Shown: positions 38,004-48,000 of the stretch, in pieces | How positions within the stretch are numbered: position 1 is the stretch's first letter | Layout: every line of letters starts with the position of its first letter | Source of the DNA: Lachnospiraceae bacterium | GTDB lineage: Bacteria > Bacillota > Clostridia > Lachnospirales > Lachnospiraceae | NCBI GenBank assembly: GCA_021199655.1 | Contig: JAJQHQ010000094.1 | Location: 1 to 51,858 of the forward strand | Direction of reading: 5' to 3' | Length of the DNA stretch: 51,858 nucleotides | Notes under the pieces: model-generated | Database searches by the model: none | What the model saw: the letters and a program-made list of their open reading frames with translations, nothing else | What the model was told of the DNA's origin: nothing | Made by a program: the position numbers and the translations under genes

Positions 38004-38029
38004 ACAACGATCTTCTGTCTTTTCATTAA

Positions 38030-38078
38030 AAAACCATGATTGCCTGCATTCAGATCCCGGCAATCATGGTTTTCTTTA
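38030..38078. terminator. Bidirectional terminator between carbamate kinase and dUTPase genes
   Basis: AAAACCATGATTGCC (38030-38044) and GGCAATCATGGTTTT (38059-38073) form a perfect 15-bp stem with A and T runs on both sides. It serves both convergent genes. Confidence 0.93.
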
Positions 38079-38513
38079 GTTTCTCCCCGTACTTCCGATC
38101 CCGCCGCGGTCAGGCGCGTCCAATGTATCGACCGTTTCAAAAACAAGCTCCGGCTGGTGTTCCATGATGCGGAACTGACAGATGCGGTCGTTGACATGGA
38201 TTTCGGTGTCGCGCACCGCATAGGCCGGCATATACCACCAGTCATTCGGACCGGCGTATGTCTCATCGACGACACCCATGTGATTGGTCTGGATAATACC
38301 GTAGTTCTTAAATGTAGAGCTTCGGGGAACGATATGCGCCTCATAGCCCGCGGGCAGCTGCATTGCCACCCCCAGCGGAATCAGGCGGAACTCGCCCTTT
38401 TTCATCACGATCTCCTCGGCGGCACGCAAGTCAATCCAGTCGGATTTGCCGCCGATGTATTCCAGACGTTTGATCTTGTCATTCAGGTATTGGATGCGGA
38501 TGTTCTTTTTCAT
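38076..38513 (-). CDS. dut: dUTP diphosphatase
   Basis: The 145-aa product hydrolyses dUTP to dUMP and pyrophosphate. All five trimeric dUTPase motifs can be traced: [46 protein letters not shown] and the C-terminal [10 protein letters not shown]. The start at 38513 follows GAGGGAGAAG; the frame is open 15 codons further but lacks a ribosome site there. The stop overlaps the terminator stem edge. Confidence 0.92.
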   Translation of the reverse strand: MKKNIRIQYLNDKIKRLEYIGGKSDWIDLRAAEEIVMKKGEFRLIPLGVAMQLPAGYEAHIVPRSSTFKNYGIIQTNHMGVVDETYAGPNDWWYMPAYAVRDTEIHVNDRICQFRIMEHQPELVFETVDTLDAPDRGGIGSTGRN

Positions 38514-38608
38514 ATGATATGCTTCTCCCTCGTACCAGTTTCTTTCGTTTCTCATCATATTATGATAAGACCACCTATCGCCATTTCATAAAGGATCCGC
38601 CGGCACTA

Positions 38609-40735
38609 TCAATACGGCCGTCCGGCAAACACCGCCACCGAGCGCGGCGCCATGACAAATTTTCCGGTAATGCGTCTTTCTTCATACTCGCTGTAGCAGT
38701 ATCTTCCGCACTCATCTCCTGCGGTATTCACACTTAAGTACCAGGCGCCGCCGTGCGGGATCTGCGGCAGACCGATCTCCATTTCCTCCCAGTAAGAATT
38801 CACAGCGATATAGACCAGGTCGTCGCGGCCCTTTTTGCGGTCATATCCGGCAAAGCTGACGCCGATCATACGGGCATTCGGCGGCAGCTCGGTAATCTCC
38901 GGATTCACATCGTGCGTACGCAGTGCGGGCATCCCGCAGACCGCGTCCGGCAGCCGTTTCTGGATGATCGTGTGGCGTTTCCGATAATGGATCATAAATT
39001 TGAAAAACTCATAGATGTCCTTATTTTTCTCAACAAAGCTCCAATCCAGCCAGGAAATCTCATTGTCCTGGCAGTAACCGTTGTTGTTGCCGAACTGCGT
39101 GTTGCCGAATTCGTCACCAGCATAGAGCATCGGCGTCCCGCGACTTGTCATCAGCACCGTACAGGCGTTGCGGATCATCTTGCGGCGAAGACGGTTCACC
39201 TCCGGGTCGTCCGTCTCTCCCTCCGCGCCGCAGTTCCAGCTGCGGTTGTCATTGGCGCCGTCCGTATTGCCCCAGCCGTTCGCCTCATTATGCTTATCAT
39301 TGTAGGAATAGAGGTCATACAGCGTAAACCCGTCATGGCAGGTCAGGAAATTGATGCAGGAATTGTAGCCCACATAGTTCCCGTCCCCGTCTCCGTCCGC
39401 TCCTCCGTAAAGGTCTCCGGACCCCGCAAGGCTCCAGGCCGCAGTCCCGGACACCCAGTTATCCCCCTTTAAATAAGAGCGCATCACATCACGGTATCGT
39501 CCATTCCATTCCGCCCAGCGGCGGCTCGCCGGAAATTTCCCGACCTGATACATACCGCCCGCATCCCAGGCCTCCGCGATCAGCTTGACATTGCTCAGGA
39601 CCGGATCATAGGCCAGCGAGCGTAAAAGCGGCGGATTGTTCAGCGGCGTGCCGTCCTCATGCCGTCCCAAGATGCTCGCCAGATCAAAGCGGAATCCGTC
39701 CACCCGGTAATAAATCGTCCAGTACCGCAGACAGTCCACGATCATCTGCTGCACGATCGGATGATTGCAGTTCAGTGTATTGCCGCAGCCGCTGAAATTA
39801 TAATAATTGCCATCCGGCGTCAGCATATAATAGACACGGTTGTCAAAACCCTTGAAGCTGAACGTCGGTCCCAGCTCATTGCCTTCCGCCGTGTGATTGA
39901 ACACCACATCAAGAATCACCTCAATATCATTCTTATGCAGTTCACGGATCAGATTCTTCAGCTCGCCGCTGACCCGGTGCGTGGCCGCGTTCGCCGCATA
40001 GCTGGAGTTCGGCGAATAGAAACAGACCGGATTATAGCCCCAGTAATCCAGAAGCGTCCTTCCGTCCACCTCGCGCATATCCCGCGTCTCGTCAAACTCG
40101 AAAATCGGCATCAGCTCCACCGCATTGATCCCCAGCTCTTTTAAGTAGGGAATCTTCTCCCGCAGACCGTCAAAAGTACCCGGATGCTGTACCCCGGACG
40201 ACGGATGCTGCGTAAAACCGCGCACATGCAGCTCATAAATGATCAGATCACTCAGTTCCTTCTTCGACTGCGGCATCGCGCCCCAGTCAAACGAGTCCTT
40301 CATCACACGCGCGTGGTAACTGTCCATCTTCTTCATGCCCCAGTGCCGCTGCCCTGCCACATCCCGCGCATACGGATCCAGAAGCACCGCGCTGCGGTCA
40401 AAGATCAGACCTTTCTCCGGATCGTATGGGCCATCTACACGGTATGCATATTCAAATTTATCAATATCCAGTCCAAATACGATCATCGCGTAGACGTCGC
40501 CGATCTTGTATTCCTGCGGAAACGGAATCACCGCGTACGGCTCCTCCTCGCCATTGTGATAAAGCAAAAGCTCACAGGAAGTGCCTTCTTTCGTGTGTAC
40601 TGTAAAATTCACACCGGAATCGAGCGCCATCGCGCCGTTCATATTAAAATATCCGGGCCGCACCTGAAAACCGTTGATCTCGCGCATCGGGCGGATGGAT
40701 AAAGGGTAATCGATTATAAAATTCGTCTGGTTCAT
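38609..40735 (-). CDS. glgX: Glycogen debranching enzyme / isoamylase-type GH13
   Basis: The 708-aa product has an N-terminal carbohydrate-binding beta domain (about 15-115), a GH13 barrel (about 160-560) and a C-terminal beta domain. The four conserved regions are ILDVVFNHT, GFRFDLAS with nucleophile D351, LIAEAWDAGG with acid/base E388, and LTCHDGF. Isoamylase-type YELHVRGFTQHPSSGV is present. It should hydrolyse alpha-1,6 branches of glycogen or phosphorylase limit dextrins. The start at 40735 follows TGGAGAG and overlaps the stop of the upstream AAA/nuclease gene by four bases (ATGA). Pullulanase activity cannot be excluded. Confidence 0.92.
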   Translation of the reverse strand: MNQTNFIIDYPLSIRPMREINGFQVRPGYFNMNGAMALDSGVNFTVHTKEGTSCELLLYHNGEEEPYAVIPFPQEYKIGDVYAMIVFGLDIDKFEYAYRVDGPYDPEKGLIFDRSAVLLDPYARDVAGQRHWGMKKMDSYHARVMKDSFDWGAMPQSKKELSDLIIYELHVRGFTQHPSSGVQHPGTFDGLREKIPYLKELGINAVELMPIFEFDETRDMREVDGRTLLDYWGYNPVCFYSPNSSYAANAATHRVSGELKNLIRELHKNDIEVILDVVFNHTAEGNELGPTFSFKGFDNRVYYMLTPDGNYYNFSGCGNTLNCNHPIVQQMIVDCLRYWTIYYRVDGFRFDLASILGRHEDGTPLNNPPLLRSLAYDPVLSNVKLIAEAWDAGGMYQVGKFPASRRWAEWNGRYRDVMRSYLKGDNWVSGTAAWSLAGSGDLYGGADGDGDGNYVGYNSCINFLTCHDGFTLYDLYSYNDKHNEANGWGNTDGANDNRSWNCGAEGETDDPEVNRLRRKMIRNACTVLMTSRGTPMLYAGDEFGNTQFGNNNGYCQDNEISWLDWSFVEKNKDIYEFFKFMIHYRKRHTIIQKRLPDAVCGMPALRTHDVNPEITELPPNARMIGVSFAGYDRKKGRDDLVYIAVNSYWEEMEIGLPQIPHGGAWYLSVNTAGDECGRYCYSEYEERRITGKFVMAPRSVAVFAGRPY

Positions 40736-42315
40736 GTCTGTCTCTCCATTTCGATCAGGCAAGTGTGCTTTCTGGTATTCTTATCATAATTAATGCCAAC
40801 CATGATAAGATTACCGAAATACTCCCTGAGCTTACCATCATATCGTTTTTCTTTAATCTGTCTTATTGCCGTATCGGCATCTTTGTCGTATTTCAGTTCT
40901 ACGATCATAGCAGGGGAATCCGTGTTTCTCCTCGGCAGGAAAACCAAATCAGCGAATCCTTTTCCGGCTGGCATCTCATGGACAATTTCATAATAACGCC
41001 GTGCCGTATAATAAGCAAGAATGACAGCTGCACTCAATGATGTCTCATTGTTGTACTGCAGAACAGAGGCAACACTTTCATGTGTTTTTTCCAATGCTTC
41101 CGCAACCTTTTCACAGTCCCCCTTCAGTGTAGCCTCGAGCAGATCATCCGAGTCCTGAATAGCAGTCGCTACATAAGCCCATCCTTCCCCACTTACGGCG
41201 TCACCGAACGCATCTGCAACTTCAAGATTCGGAATAACCGCTTTGCGAGTGTTCGAATCGTATGCCAGATACCCAAGATGAATCAGCAGGGTCAAGACAT
41301 CGTCCTTGCTGTGAAAGGATGTCATATCATTCTGGAACGTACTGATTTTTACCCTGACCGCTTCGCCCCCAAGCATACTCACGATAGCACCCTTCAGGCC
41401 GTCAAAATCCATTTCAATGTATTTTTTTAACGATTCATACGTTTCCGAGGCGGTCCAGTAATTTTGAAACTCTTCATTCCGTATCGACAGCATAACCGAA
41501 TTGGGATTATAAATATGCTGAATTCTATCAAAAGAGTAGCCGTCATACCAGGTCTGCATACTTTCAAAATCCATATGGTATTTCTCACAAAGTTCCTTTA
41601 CTTCCGCCTCAGTAAAGCCAACATATCCGGCCAGCTTCGCAGGTCTTGTCATGGTGAATTCCTGAAAATCCGTAAGAGCAGATTCCGTTCCGTATTTCTT
41701 GATTGGCAGGATACCGGTCATATATGCAGCCGCGATGGTTTCATCTGTAGATGGTCCGCCCTTGAACAACCCTCGCAGCAGCTGAACATATTCTTTTTGA
41801 AGCTTCTCATCGTCCTTTGCTTCGCGAAACAGAGCATCCCACTCATCGATGATAAGAATAAATTTATTGCCCGTGTTATGGCTGACAGCAAACAGTGCGT
41901 CCGCAAACACTTCTTCCTTTTCCCTAATACATGAAGGGTAAGCTTCTCTGAGTTCCTCAATTACACTCACCTGTACCCTTTTCACAATCTCACTTAAAGA
42001 AGTCGTGGTGGAAATAAACCTTGTGATATCCAGATATATTACATCGAACTTATTCAGGTACTCTTCATAAGAGTCCATCCCGGAAATTTTCAATCCCTGA
42101 AAAAGCTCTCTGGAATCACAACTTTTGTCATAATATGCAGACAACATTTTTGCCGCAAAAGACTTTCCAAATCTTCTTGGACGACTAAAACAGGTTAATT
42201 TGGCTGGAGTTTCAATCGTGCTATTAATAAAATCAATCAATTCAGACTTATCTACATAGACGCTTCTCCGAATCTGGCGGAAAGCTTCATTGCCCGGATT
42301 TAAATAGAGTCCCAT
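40732..42315 (-). CDS. AAA-ATPase-like protein with C-terminal PD-(D/E)XK nuclease domain (DUF1703 type), paralogue 1
   Basis: The 527-aa product has an N-terminal AAA-ATPase-like domain with Walker A RPRRFGKS (45-52) and Walker B KFILIIDEWDALF (about 151-163). The C-terminal nuclease fold shows FADLVFLPRR with D456 and IVELKYD with E473-x-K475, then a DGKLREYFGNLIMVGI tail. This combination matches the AAA-ATPase_like/PD-(D/E)XK_9 family, which occurs in many copies in gut Clostridia and Bacteroidetes; its function is not established. The start at 42315 is chosen over the ATG two codons upstream for ribosome-site spacing (GAGGTG). The stop overlaps the glgX start, which suggests translational coupling to an unrelated gene. 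A fragment of a close relative lies at 50760-50837. Confidence 0.88.
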   Translation of the reverse strand: MGLYLNPGNEAFRQIRRSVYVDKSELIDFINSTIETPAKLTCFSRPRRFGKSFAAKMLSAYYDKSCDSRELFQGLKISGMDSYEEYLNKFDVIYLDITRFISTTTSLSEIVKRVQVSVIEELREAYPSCIREKEEVFADALFAVSHNTGNKFILIIDEWDALFREAKDDEKLQKEYVQLLRGLFKGGPSTDETIAAAYMTGILPIKKYGTESALTDFQEFTMTRPAKLAGYVGFTEAEVKELCEKYHMDFESMQTWYDGYSFDRIQHIYNPNSVMLSIRNEEFQNYWTASETYESLKKYIEMDFDGLKGAIVSMLGGEAVRVKISTFQNDMTSFHSKDDVLTLLIHLGYLAYDSNTRKAVIPNLEVADAFGDAVSGEGWAYVATAIQDSDDLLEATLKGDCEKVAEALEKTHESVASVLQYNNETSLSAAVILAYYTARRYYEIVHEMPAGKGFADLVFLPRRNTDSPAMIVELKYDKDADTAIRQIKEKRYDGKLREYFGNLIMVGINYDKNTRKHTCLIEMERQT

Positions 42316-42437
42316 TTCCATTCACCTCGCGATCGGATACAAATCAGATACAATCAGTCTTTCTATGATTATCTATTAACTTACCACAATGCCGCCTTTA
42401 AATCAACTCACGAATTTAAGTGAACGAATTTTGGCAG

Positions 42438-42492
42438 AAAAAAAGCCAGGCATCTGGTGCAATATCCTGCGCCATGACACCCGGCTCTTTTT
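42438..42492 (-). terminator. Terminator after the 92-aa surface stub gene
   Basis: On the minus strand GAGCCGGGTG and GCCTGGCTTTTTTTC form an imperfect long stem followed by seven T residues, about 40 bp after the stop. Confidence 0.75.
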
Positions 42493-42531
42493 AATCAGAT
42501 TTTATTTTTATATTGATTCTGTTCCGCTTTA

Positions 42532-42810
42532 TTATCTCCCGGCAAACATCTTCCGGTAAGCCGCTCCCGCGAGCAGGATTGCCGCCGCAAGAAGCATCAT
42601 CGCGAAAGTCAGCACGATCGGTGTCTGGTCACCCGTAGAGACAGAATCGCCATCTGATGTCTCAGATTCGCTCGAAGAGGACGAAGTCGTCGTGCTCTCC
42701 GTTGACAGCTTTGTCTCTTCCGCTGTCACAGAGCTTCCGATAGACGGCACCTGTGAGCAGACCAGCACAGCCGCCAGCAGAAGCGCCATAAACCTCTTCC
42801 CGTTCTTCAT
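42532..42810 (-). CDS. 92-aa surface stub: signal peptide fused directly to Ser/Thr linker and C-terminal membrane anchor
   Basis: Residues 1-30 (MKNGKRFMALLLAAVLVCSQ...) and the last 45 or so (SSSSSESETSDGDSVSTGDQTPIVLTF then a hydrophobic helix and RKMFAGR) are nearly identical to the two ends of the 1723-aa protein at 45004-50175. Everything between is missing and the reading frame is kept. It follows AGGAGG and its own promoter, so it may be expressed as an exported, anchored peptide of about 30 exposed residues. The C-terminal VSTGDQTP plus helix plus basic tail is like a sortase-type signal without a classic LPXTG. It could be a collapsed paralogue or an intentional small protein. Confidence 0.7.
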   Translation of the reverse strand: MKNGKRFMALLLAAVLVCSQVPSIGSSVTAEETKLSTESTTTSSSSSESETSDGDSVSTGDQTPIVLTFAMMLLAAAILLAGAAYRKMFAGR

Positions 42811-42872
42811 TAATTAATCCTCCTTACACTGCGTCTTTGAGTGAACTGCAAGTACGTAGTTTTATTTCATCC

Positions 42873-42901
42873 AATGTACTCTCGAAAATATAACAAGTCA
42901 A
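42873..42901 (-). promoter_or_regulatory. Promoter of the surface stub gene (shared block)
   Basis: On the minus strand TTGACT (42896-42901), a 17-bp spacer and TACATT (42873-42878). The surrounding 40 bp match the promoter region of the large surface-protein gene (50669-50720), where the -10 box is a perfect TATAAT. Confidence 0.65.
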
Positions 42902-42948
42902 TTAGAAAATGCTACATTTTTAATATCACGGCGATTGTTAAGCAAGGA

Positions 42949-44613
42949 TTATTCAGCATTCACTACCTGACATCTTTTTTGGTAAAAAGCAATCCCGTAG
43001 TGATAGATTGTCTGGATATCGGAATCACTGAAATATTCATCATAATGTGTGTTTTCAATCTGACGCAGTCCTGCTTTGGCCCGACTTTTTAGTGTTCCGG
43101 CACTTTTGGAATATTTTATTTCTATAATATGCCCACATTGTCTGACTCGGTCGATGAGTATAATGTCTGCTCTGCCATTCCCTGCTTCTCTGTTTGATTT
43201 TACACGCCAGCCGCGTCTGGCACGGCATATACCAAGAATCATAGCATGGTAAAAGGACTCTTTTTCCTCATCGGTGTTGCCGCCATCCATAAAACTGATT
43301 GAATCTATCAAACAGGAATTGATGCTTTTTTCAATTGCTTCGATGTTGTGAGCATCAAAGGCCTGATACATATCCTGCATCCCGCCTTCTATGTGCGTAT
43401 AGAACCAGCTTTTGATCTGTCTGCCAAAAAGATCGTGGATTTCACGATTTGGGATACGCAATTGCCAGGAACCGTCTTCATTTTGTCCACAATAAGTCAG
43501 ATAACCTGTCATGAACAGGACACTCCATAGGTTGTCGATGTTCTGATCAATATCAGCGTAGGTCAATTCCATCTGAATGCTTTTATCGATACTCTTTCCT
43601 GCAGAAAGCTCCTCTAATTCTGCTCGTGTAGTATCATCGGCTTTCTCCACAAACCTGAGCACCATATCATTACTGCTTGAATTTGCCCAGAAGTTCTGAG
43701 GTGTATGATTCTGGCTGCGACGCAGCTGCTCACACCAGTTAATAACGTCCCATGGACAATATACATTTACCGCTCCAAAGCGGTAGCCATCGTACCATTC
43801 TTTCGTGATGCCATAGTATTCGCTTAATCCATAGTAGTCCAGCATTTCCTGTACTTCCGAATCAGTGAACCCAAACCATTCATCGTATTGATCATCTACG
43901 ATTGTGTGTACCTTCGGGTTGTTAAAGCCTGTGAAAATACTTTCCTTTGCTATCCGAAGACAACCGGTTACCACAGAAAAGAACATATAGTCATTCGACT
44001 TCATGCCGTATCCGAACATCTGACTGATCAGGTTGGTCATTTCCTTATAGTAGTCATTTGACTCTGCATTCTGCAAAGGTACATCATACTCGTCGATCAG
44101 GATAATAACCTTTTTCCCGTAATGCTTGCTAAGAAGACGGGACAATTGCAGCAGGGAACTTTCAAGATTTTCCTTGCCCAATCGCAGGTCACGCAAAGTT
44201 TTTTTGTCCGTACTATCCAGCTTATTGCTGGACATGAGGAATTCCAGCCTTTCCGTTTCTAATCGGATCACTGTCCACATCTGTTCCTTCGCCGATTTGA
44301 AATCAGAGCCTTTCACCTGCTTGAGTGTAATGGAAATAACAGGATACTGCCCCATATATTCCTTGCAAAGGGAAGTCTCTTTTGAGATGGCCAGACCATC
44401 AAAGGCACTTTTATCTGTCCCGATTTCGAAGAATGCTTTGAGCATACTCATGTTCAGGCTCTTGCCGAATCGACGCGGGCGGGTAAAAAGGTTCACTTTT
44501 CCCCAGTTTTCAAGCAGTTCCCGGATCAGGCCGGTTTTATCCACGTAGTAGAATCCCTGTGACAACAATTCCGAAAAATTGTCAATGCCAACCGGCGGTC
44601 TTTTTTCCTTCAT
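42949..44613 (-). CDS. AAA-ATPase-like protein with C-terminal PD-(D/E)XK nuclease domain (DUF1703 type), paralogue 2
   Basis: The 554-aa product has Walker A RPRRFGKS (45-52, same position as in paralogue 1), Walker B KKVIILIDEYDVPL (about 166-179), and a C-terminal nuclease core GRADIILIDR (D483) with HIIEIKYSK (E498-x-K500). A typical family segment EWFGFTDSEVQEMLDYYGL, then WYDGYRFGAVNVYCPWDVINW, is present. The start follows GGAGATG. The stop lies about 50 bp upstream of the promoter of the surface stub gene. A 96%-identical 3' fragment of a relative occurs at 50899-50997 in front of the large surface gene. The biological role is unknown. Confidence 0.9.
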   Translation of the reverse strand: MKEKRPPVGIDNFSELLSQGFYYVDKTGLIRELLENWGKVNLFTRPRRFGKSLNMSMLKAFFEIGTDKSAFDGLAISKETSLCKEYMGQYPVISITLKQVKGSDFKSAKEQMWTVIRLETERLEFLMSSNKLDSTDKKTLRDLRLGKENLESSLLQLSRLLSKHYGKKVIILIDEYDVPLQNAESNDYYKEMTNLISQMFGYGMKSNDYMFFSVVTGCLRIAKESIFTGFNNPKVHTIVDDQYDEWFGFTDSEVQEMLDYYGLSEYYGITKEWYDGYRFGAVNVYCPWDVINWCEQLRRSQNHTPQNFWANSSSNDMVLRFVEKADDTTRAELEELSAGKSIDKSIQMELTYADIDQNIDNLWSVLFMTGYLTYCGQNEDGSWQLRIPNREIHDLFGRQIKSWFYTHIEGGMQDMYQAFDAHNIEAIEKSINSCLIDSISFMDGGNTDEEKESFYHAMILGICRARRGWRVKSNREAGNGRADIILIDRVRQCGHIIEIKYSKSAGTLKSRAKAGLRQIENTHYDEYFSDSDIQTIYHYGIAFYQKRCQVVNAE

Positions 44614-45003
44614 ACGATCATCTCCGTTTATGCTTATAAACCGAATGAGCGGTTACATCTATTTCGAAAGAAATTCTTTGATGATAGATTACCATAGAGC
44701 AGAGATGGAATCAAGCGAAAAACCAGAGCAGACAGCTAAAAATTCCTTCTCTGATATGGTTAAGAACTACCCGTTGCCCGGCTTTTCCGTTCCTGTTTCA
44801 GAATGCCATGATCAGGTTACGCAACGAACACAACAATAAAAGCCGGATACCACGACACAACAGCTGTGTACCGTGATATCCGGCTCTGAGACTTATCATT
44901 GTTTCTGTTCATCCGATTCTCGCAGCAATCGCGAAAAGCGGAAAGCAATACTTACATTATTTCATTACCGGCAGTGCAGCATTATCCGACAGCACAGGTC
45001 TCT
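44614..45003. other. Gap between the large surface-protein gene and paralogue 2
   Basis: It contains the terminator of the surface-protein gene (44836-44886) and the upstream region of paralogue 2. The middle (about 44690-44830) has no feature I recognise; a short plus-strand frame there lacks a good ribosome site. Confidence 0.5.
44836..44886 (-). terminator. Terminator of the large surface-protein gene
   Basis: AGCCGGATACCACG pairs with CGTGATATCCGGCT (one mismatch) around a 15-nt loop; on the minus strand it is followed by TTTTATT. It lies about 120 bp after the stop. Confidence 0.8.
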
Positions 45004-48000
45004 TTATTTTCTCCCGGCAAGCATCCTCCGGTAAGCCGCTCCAGCGAGCAGGACAGCTGCCGCAAGAAGCATAATCGCGAAAGTCAGCACGATCGGTGTC
45101 TGGTCACCCGTAGATACGGAATCATTATCTGATGTCTCAGATTCGCTCGAAGAAGCCGAAGACGTTGTGCTCTCGGTTGACTCCTCGGTGTCGGTTTCCT
45201 CCTCGGTCTCGGTTACCTCCTCAGTGTCAGTCTCCGACTCCGTTACTGTCGTCTCGGATTCCGTCGCTGTTGTCTCGGACTCCGTTGCCGTAGTCTCAGA
45301 CTCTGTCGCTGTCGTCTCGGACTCTGTCGACGGGGTTTCTATCTCCGTAGACGGTGTCTCGGTTGACGGGGTCTCCGTTACCGTGGACGGCGTATCAGTT
45401 GACGGGGTCTCCGTCTCCGTGGACGGCGTATCGGTTGACGGAGTCTCCGAATCCACTATCGTGAAATCATACGTCACAGATACTGCATTGTAGCAATCTG
45501 TCTCCGCGAATACCGCCATCAGTGTATAATTGCCGGCCGCTGTCGGAACTGTCGTTGTATAAGTGCTGTCGTCAGCGCCCTGCAGCTTATAATAGTACGT
45601 CACATTGCCTGTTCCGTTCGTGGAAGACAAGGCAGTCAGCACATCGGCTGCCGACATACCACTCACCCAGCTTCCGATCGTTACAGAACCAGTACCTTCG
45701 GCCTTATTTACGGTTACTGTGATGGTCACCGGCTCCGCCGCCGTATACAGGTCAGTCTCTTTCGTGCTCACTGTGATCACCGCTGTGCCCGCTTTCAGGG
45801 TCGTAGCTGTCGTGCCATTGATAGACAGCACATCTGTGCCGGACGTCACTGTAAAGATCAGCTCGCCGTCGCCCGTCACGGTAAGGCCGAGGTTCTCGGC
45901 CGTAAGAATGATCGACTGGCCATAGGTCACTGTCTGTGCCGAAGTCTCCGGCGCAATCGTAGCCGCTGTTTTTGTGGCCTCTGTTTCCTCAGTTTCTGCC
46001 TCCTTGACGGTCACGGTAATTGTCTTTGTTGCAGCTTTATAAAGATCCGTCTCCGTTGCTGAAATGGTAATCGTCGCCACACCGGCTTTCTTTACCGTCA
46101 CAATGCCGTCGCCATCTACAGAGACAACGTCCGTACCGCTCGTTACTTCATAGGTCAGCTCTCCATCGCTGTTGGCCGCTGCTTCCAGAGCAAGCGTTGT
46201 TGTCTTTCCATAGGTAACCGTCTGATCCGATGCGGTAATCGTTGTTTCTGCCTTATCGACATCAATGGTCACGTTTACCTTTGCGTAGGTATAGGTATTG
46301 GTCTCATCAACGTATACTTTGATGATCGCTGTGCCCACACCGATGATGGTGATGTTGCCGTCCTCATCGATCTCTACCACGTCGCTCCCCTGAATAATGG
46401 TATATTGAAGAGCCGCATCTGAGTTCGTTGAAATACCCATCTCATCAGCGAGGTTGAAATCTTCATCAGTGTAATCCTTTGTGATCTCGCAGTCTTCATC
46501 TTCAACGGTGATCTCGCCGCTTAACTGTCCGGTTACCCGGATATACACCCAGATACCTTCAAACCCGTTTCCTTCACCATCTTCAGCATAGATATCCAGC
46601 CCGGTCTCACCATTAGCCAGCGCATATACCGTGATAGTCCCTGTCTCACTGTCATAGACCGGATAAATGATCGAATCATCATAACCATCAAAGGTAATCG
46701 TAAATCCATCCATCTCAAGCGGATCAACAACTGCTACCGAAGAAGTCCACTCCTCGCTTTCATCGTCGTATTCTGACGAGGCTTTATTTACTGTATATTC
46801 GATCTCTGCGGAATCTTCTGCGTTTTCTTCCTCATCGGAAATAACGAGATCATACTCCGTCTTCTCAGTATCCAGATACCAGTGGCTGTCCCAGACATCC
46901 ACACGGATCGATTCATCTTCTCCTGTTACTGCTTCTTCCCCGGTAATCGGAGCAATGTAAGTGATTTTGAGTGTCACAACCCCGCTCTCTGTCCCGGATG
47001 TGAGCACCCAGTTGCCTTCATTATCCGTTCCTGCTGTGGCAACGGTAAACTCAGCAGTTACCTCATTGCCATCCTCATCCCAGGTATAATTTCCAATGAT
47101 TTCTACATCTGTGATCGTAAGATTGCCGCTTTCTCCGGCTGAATTATTCTCATTTTCCAGATAATACGTTGCGGTCACAACAGCCGTATCATTATAAAGC
47201 ATCACCCTCGGATCCACACTGGTCTCCACCTCGAATCTCTCGTCACGCGTATCGATCCATTCAGCTGCCCAGATGATCGGGTTGCCTTCATAATTCACGA
47301 TCATGGTCACATACGCCGCGCCATACTCAGCAGAATTTAAGGTAACGGTAATCGTACCATCCTCATTATCTGTCCAGGAAAGCACTGCATCGTCTTCCGG
47401 TATATCATACCAATCACCGGCTTCGTCATCCCAGCCCTGAACTGTCCACGTATACTCCGCACCTTCCGGAATCGTGACTGAGTCATCTTCCAGAACATAC
47501 GATATAGTCATCTCATTGTCTGTGTAAAGGATCCAGGAATCCGGGTCAACATCATTGGTCAGAGAACCGTTATAGTTGATCTCATCAAACCATACGCCGC
47601 AGCTGGCGACTTCCTCGTATTCCCCGGAGTTCTCATTGTAAAGCATCACATGCACGTCAACCGAAGTCCCCCAGTTGCCTTTTCTGGTCAGCTCTGTTGT
47701 ATCCTCTTCCAGATCCCAGCATACACTATCATAACCTTCAAATTCAATATAAGCATCTACATCGCTGAGGTCAATTTCTTCAGATACAATATTGCCTTCC
47801 TCATCCGTATAGTAATGAGTCAGTTTATAAGTGACGTATTCGTTGGTTTCCGAATCAAGGTCTCCCACATCCACTGTATCTCCCAGTGCAACATTTGTAT
47901 TCTCATAAGTCAATACGTAATAATCCTGCGTCACCTCGATCCACAGCCAGGCATCCGCGACCGTATTTCCCTCTTCGTCGGTCACATAGACATAGAGATC

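Noticed and set aside
45230-45493. Repetitive region considered as a CRISPR array
   Set aside because: The 21-bp units are contiguous without spacers and encode an in-frame Ser/Thr/Glu stalk.
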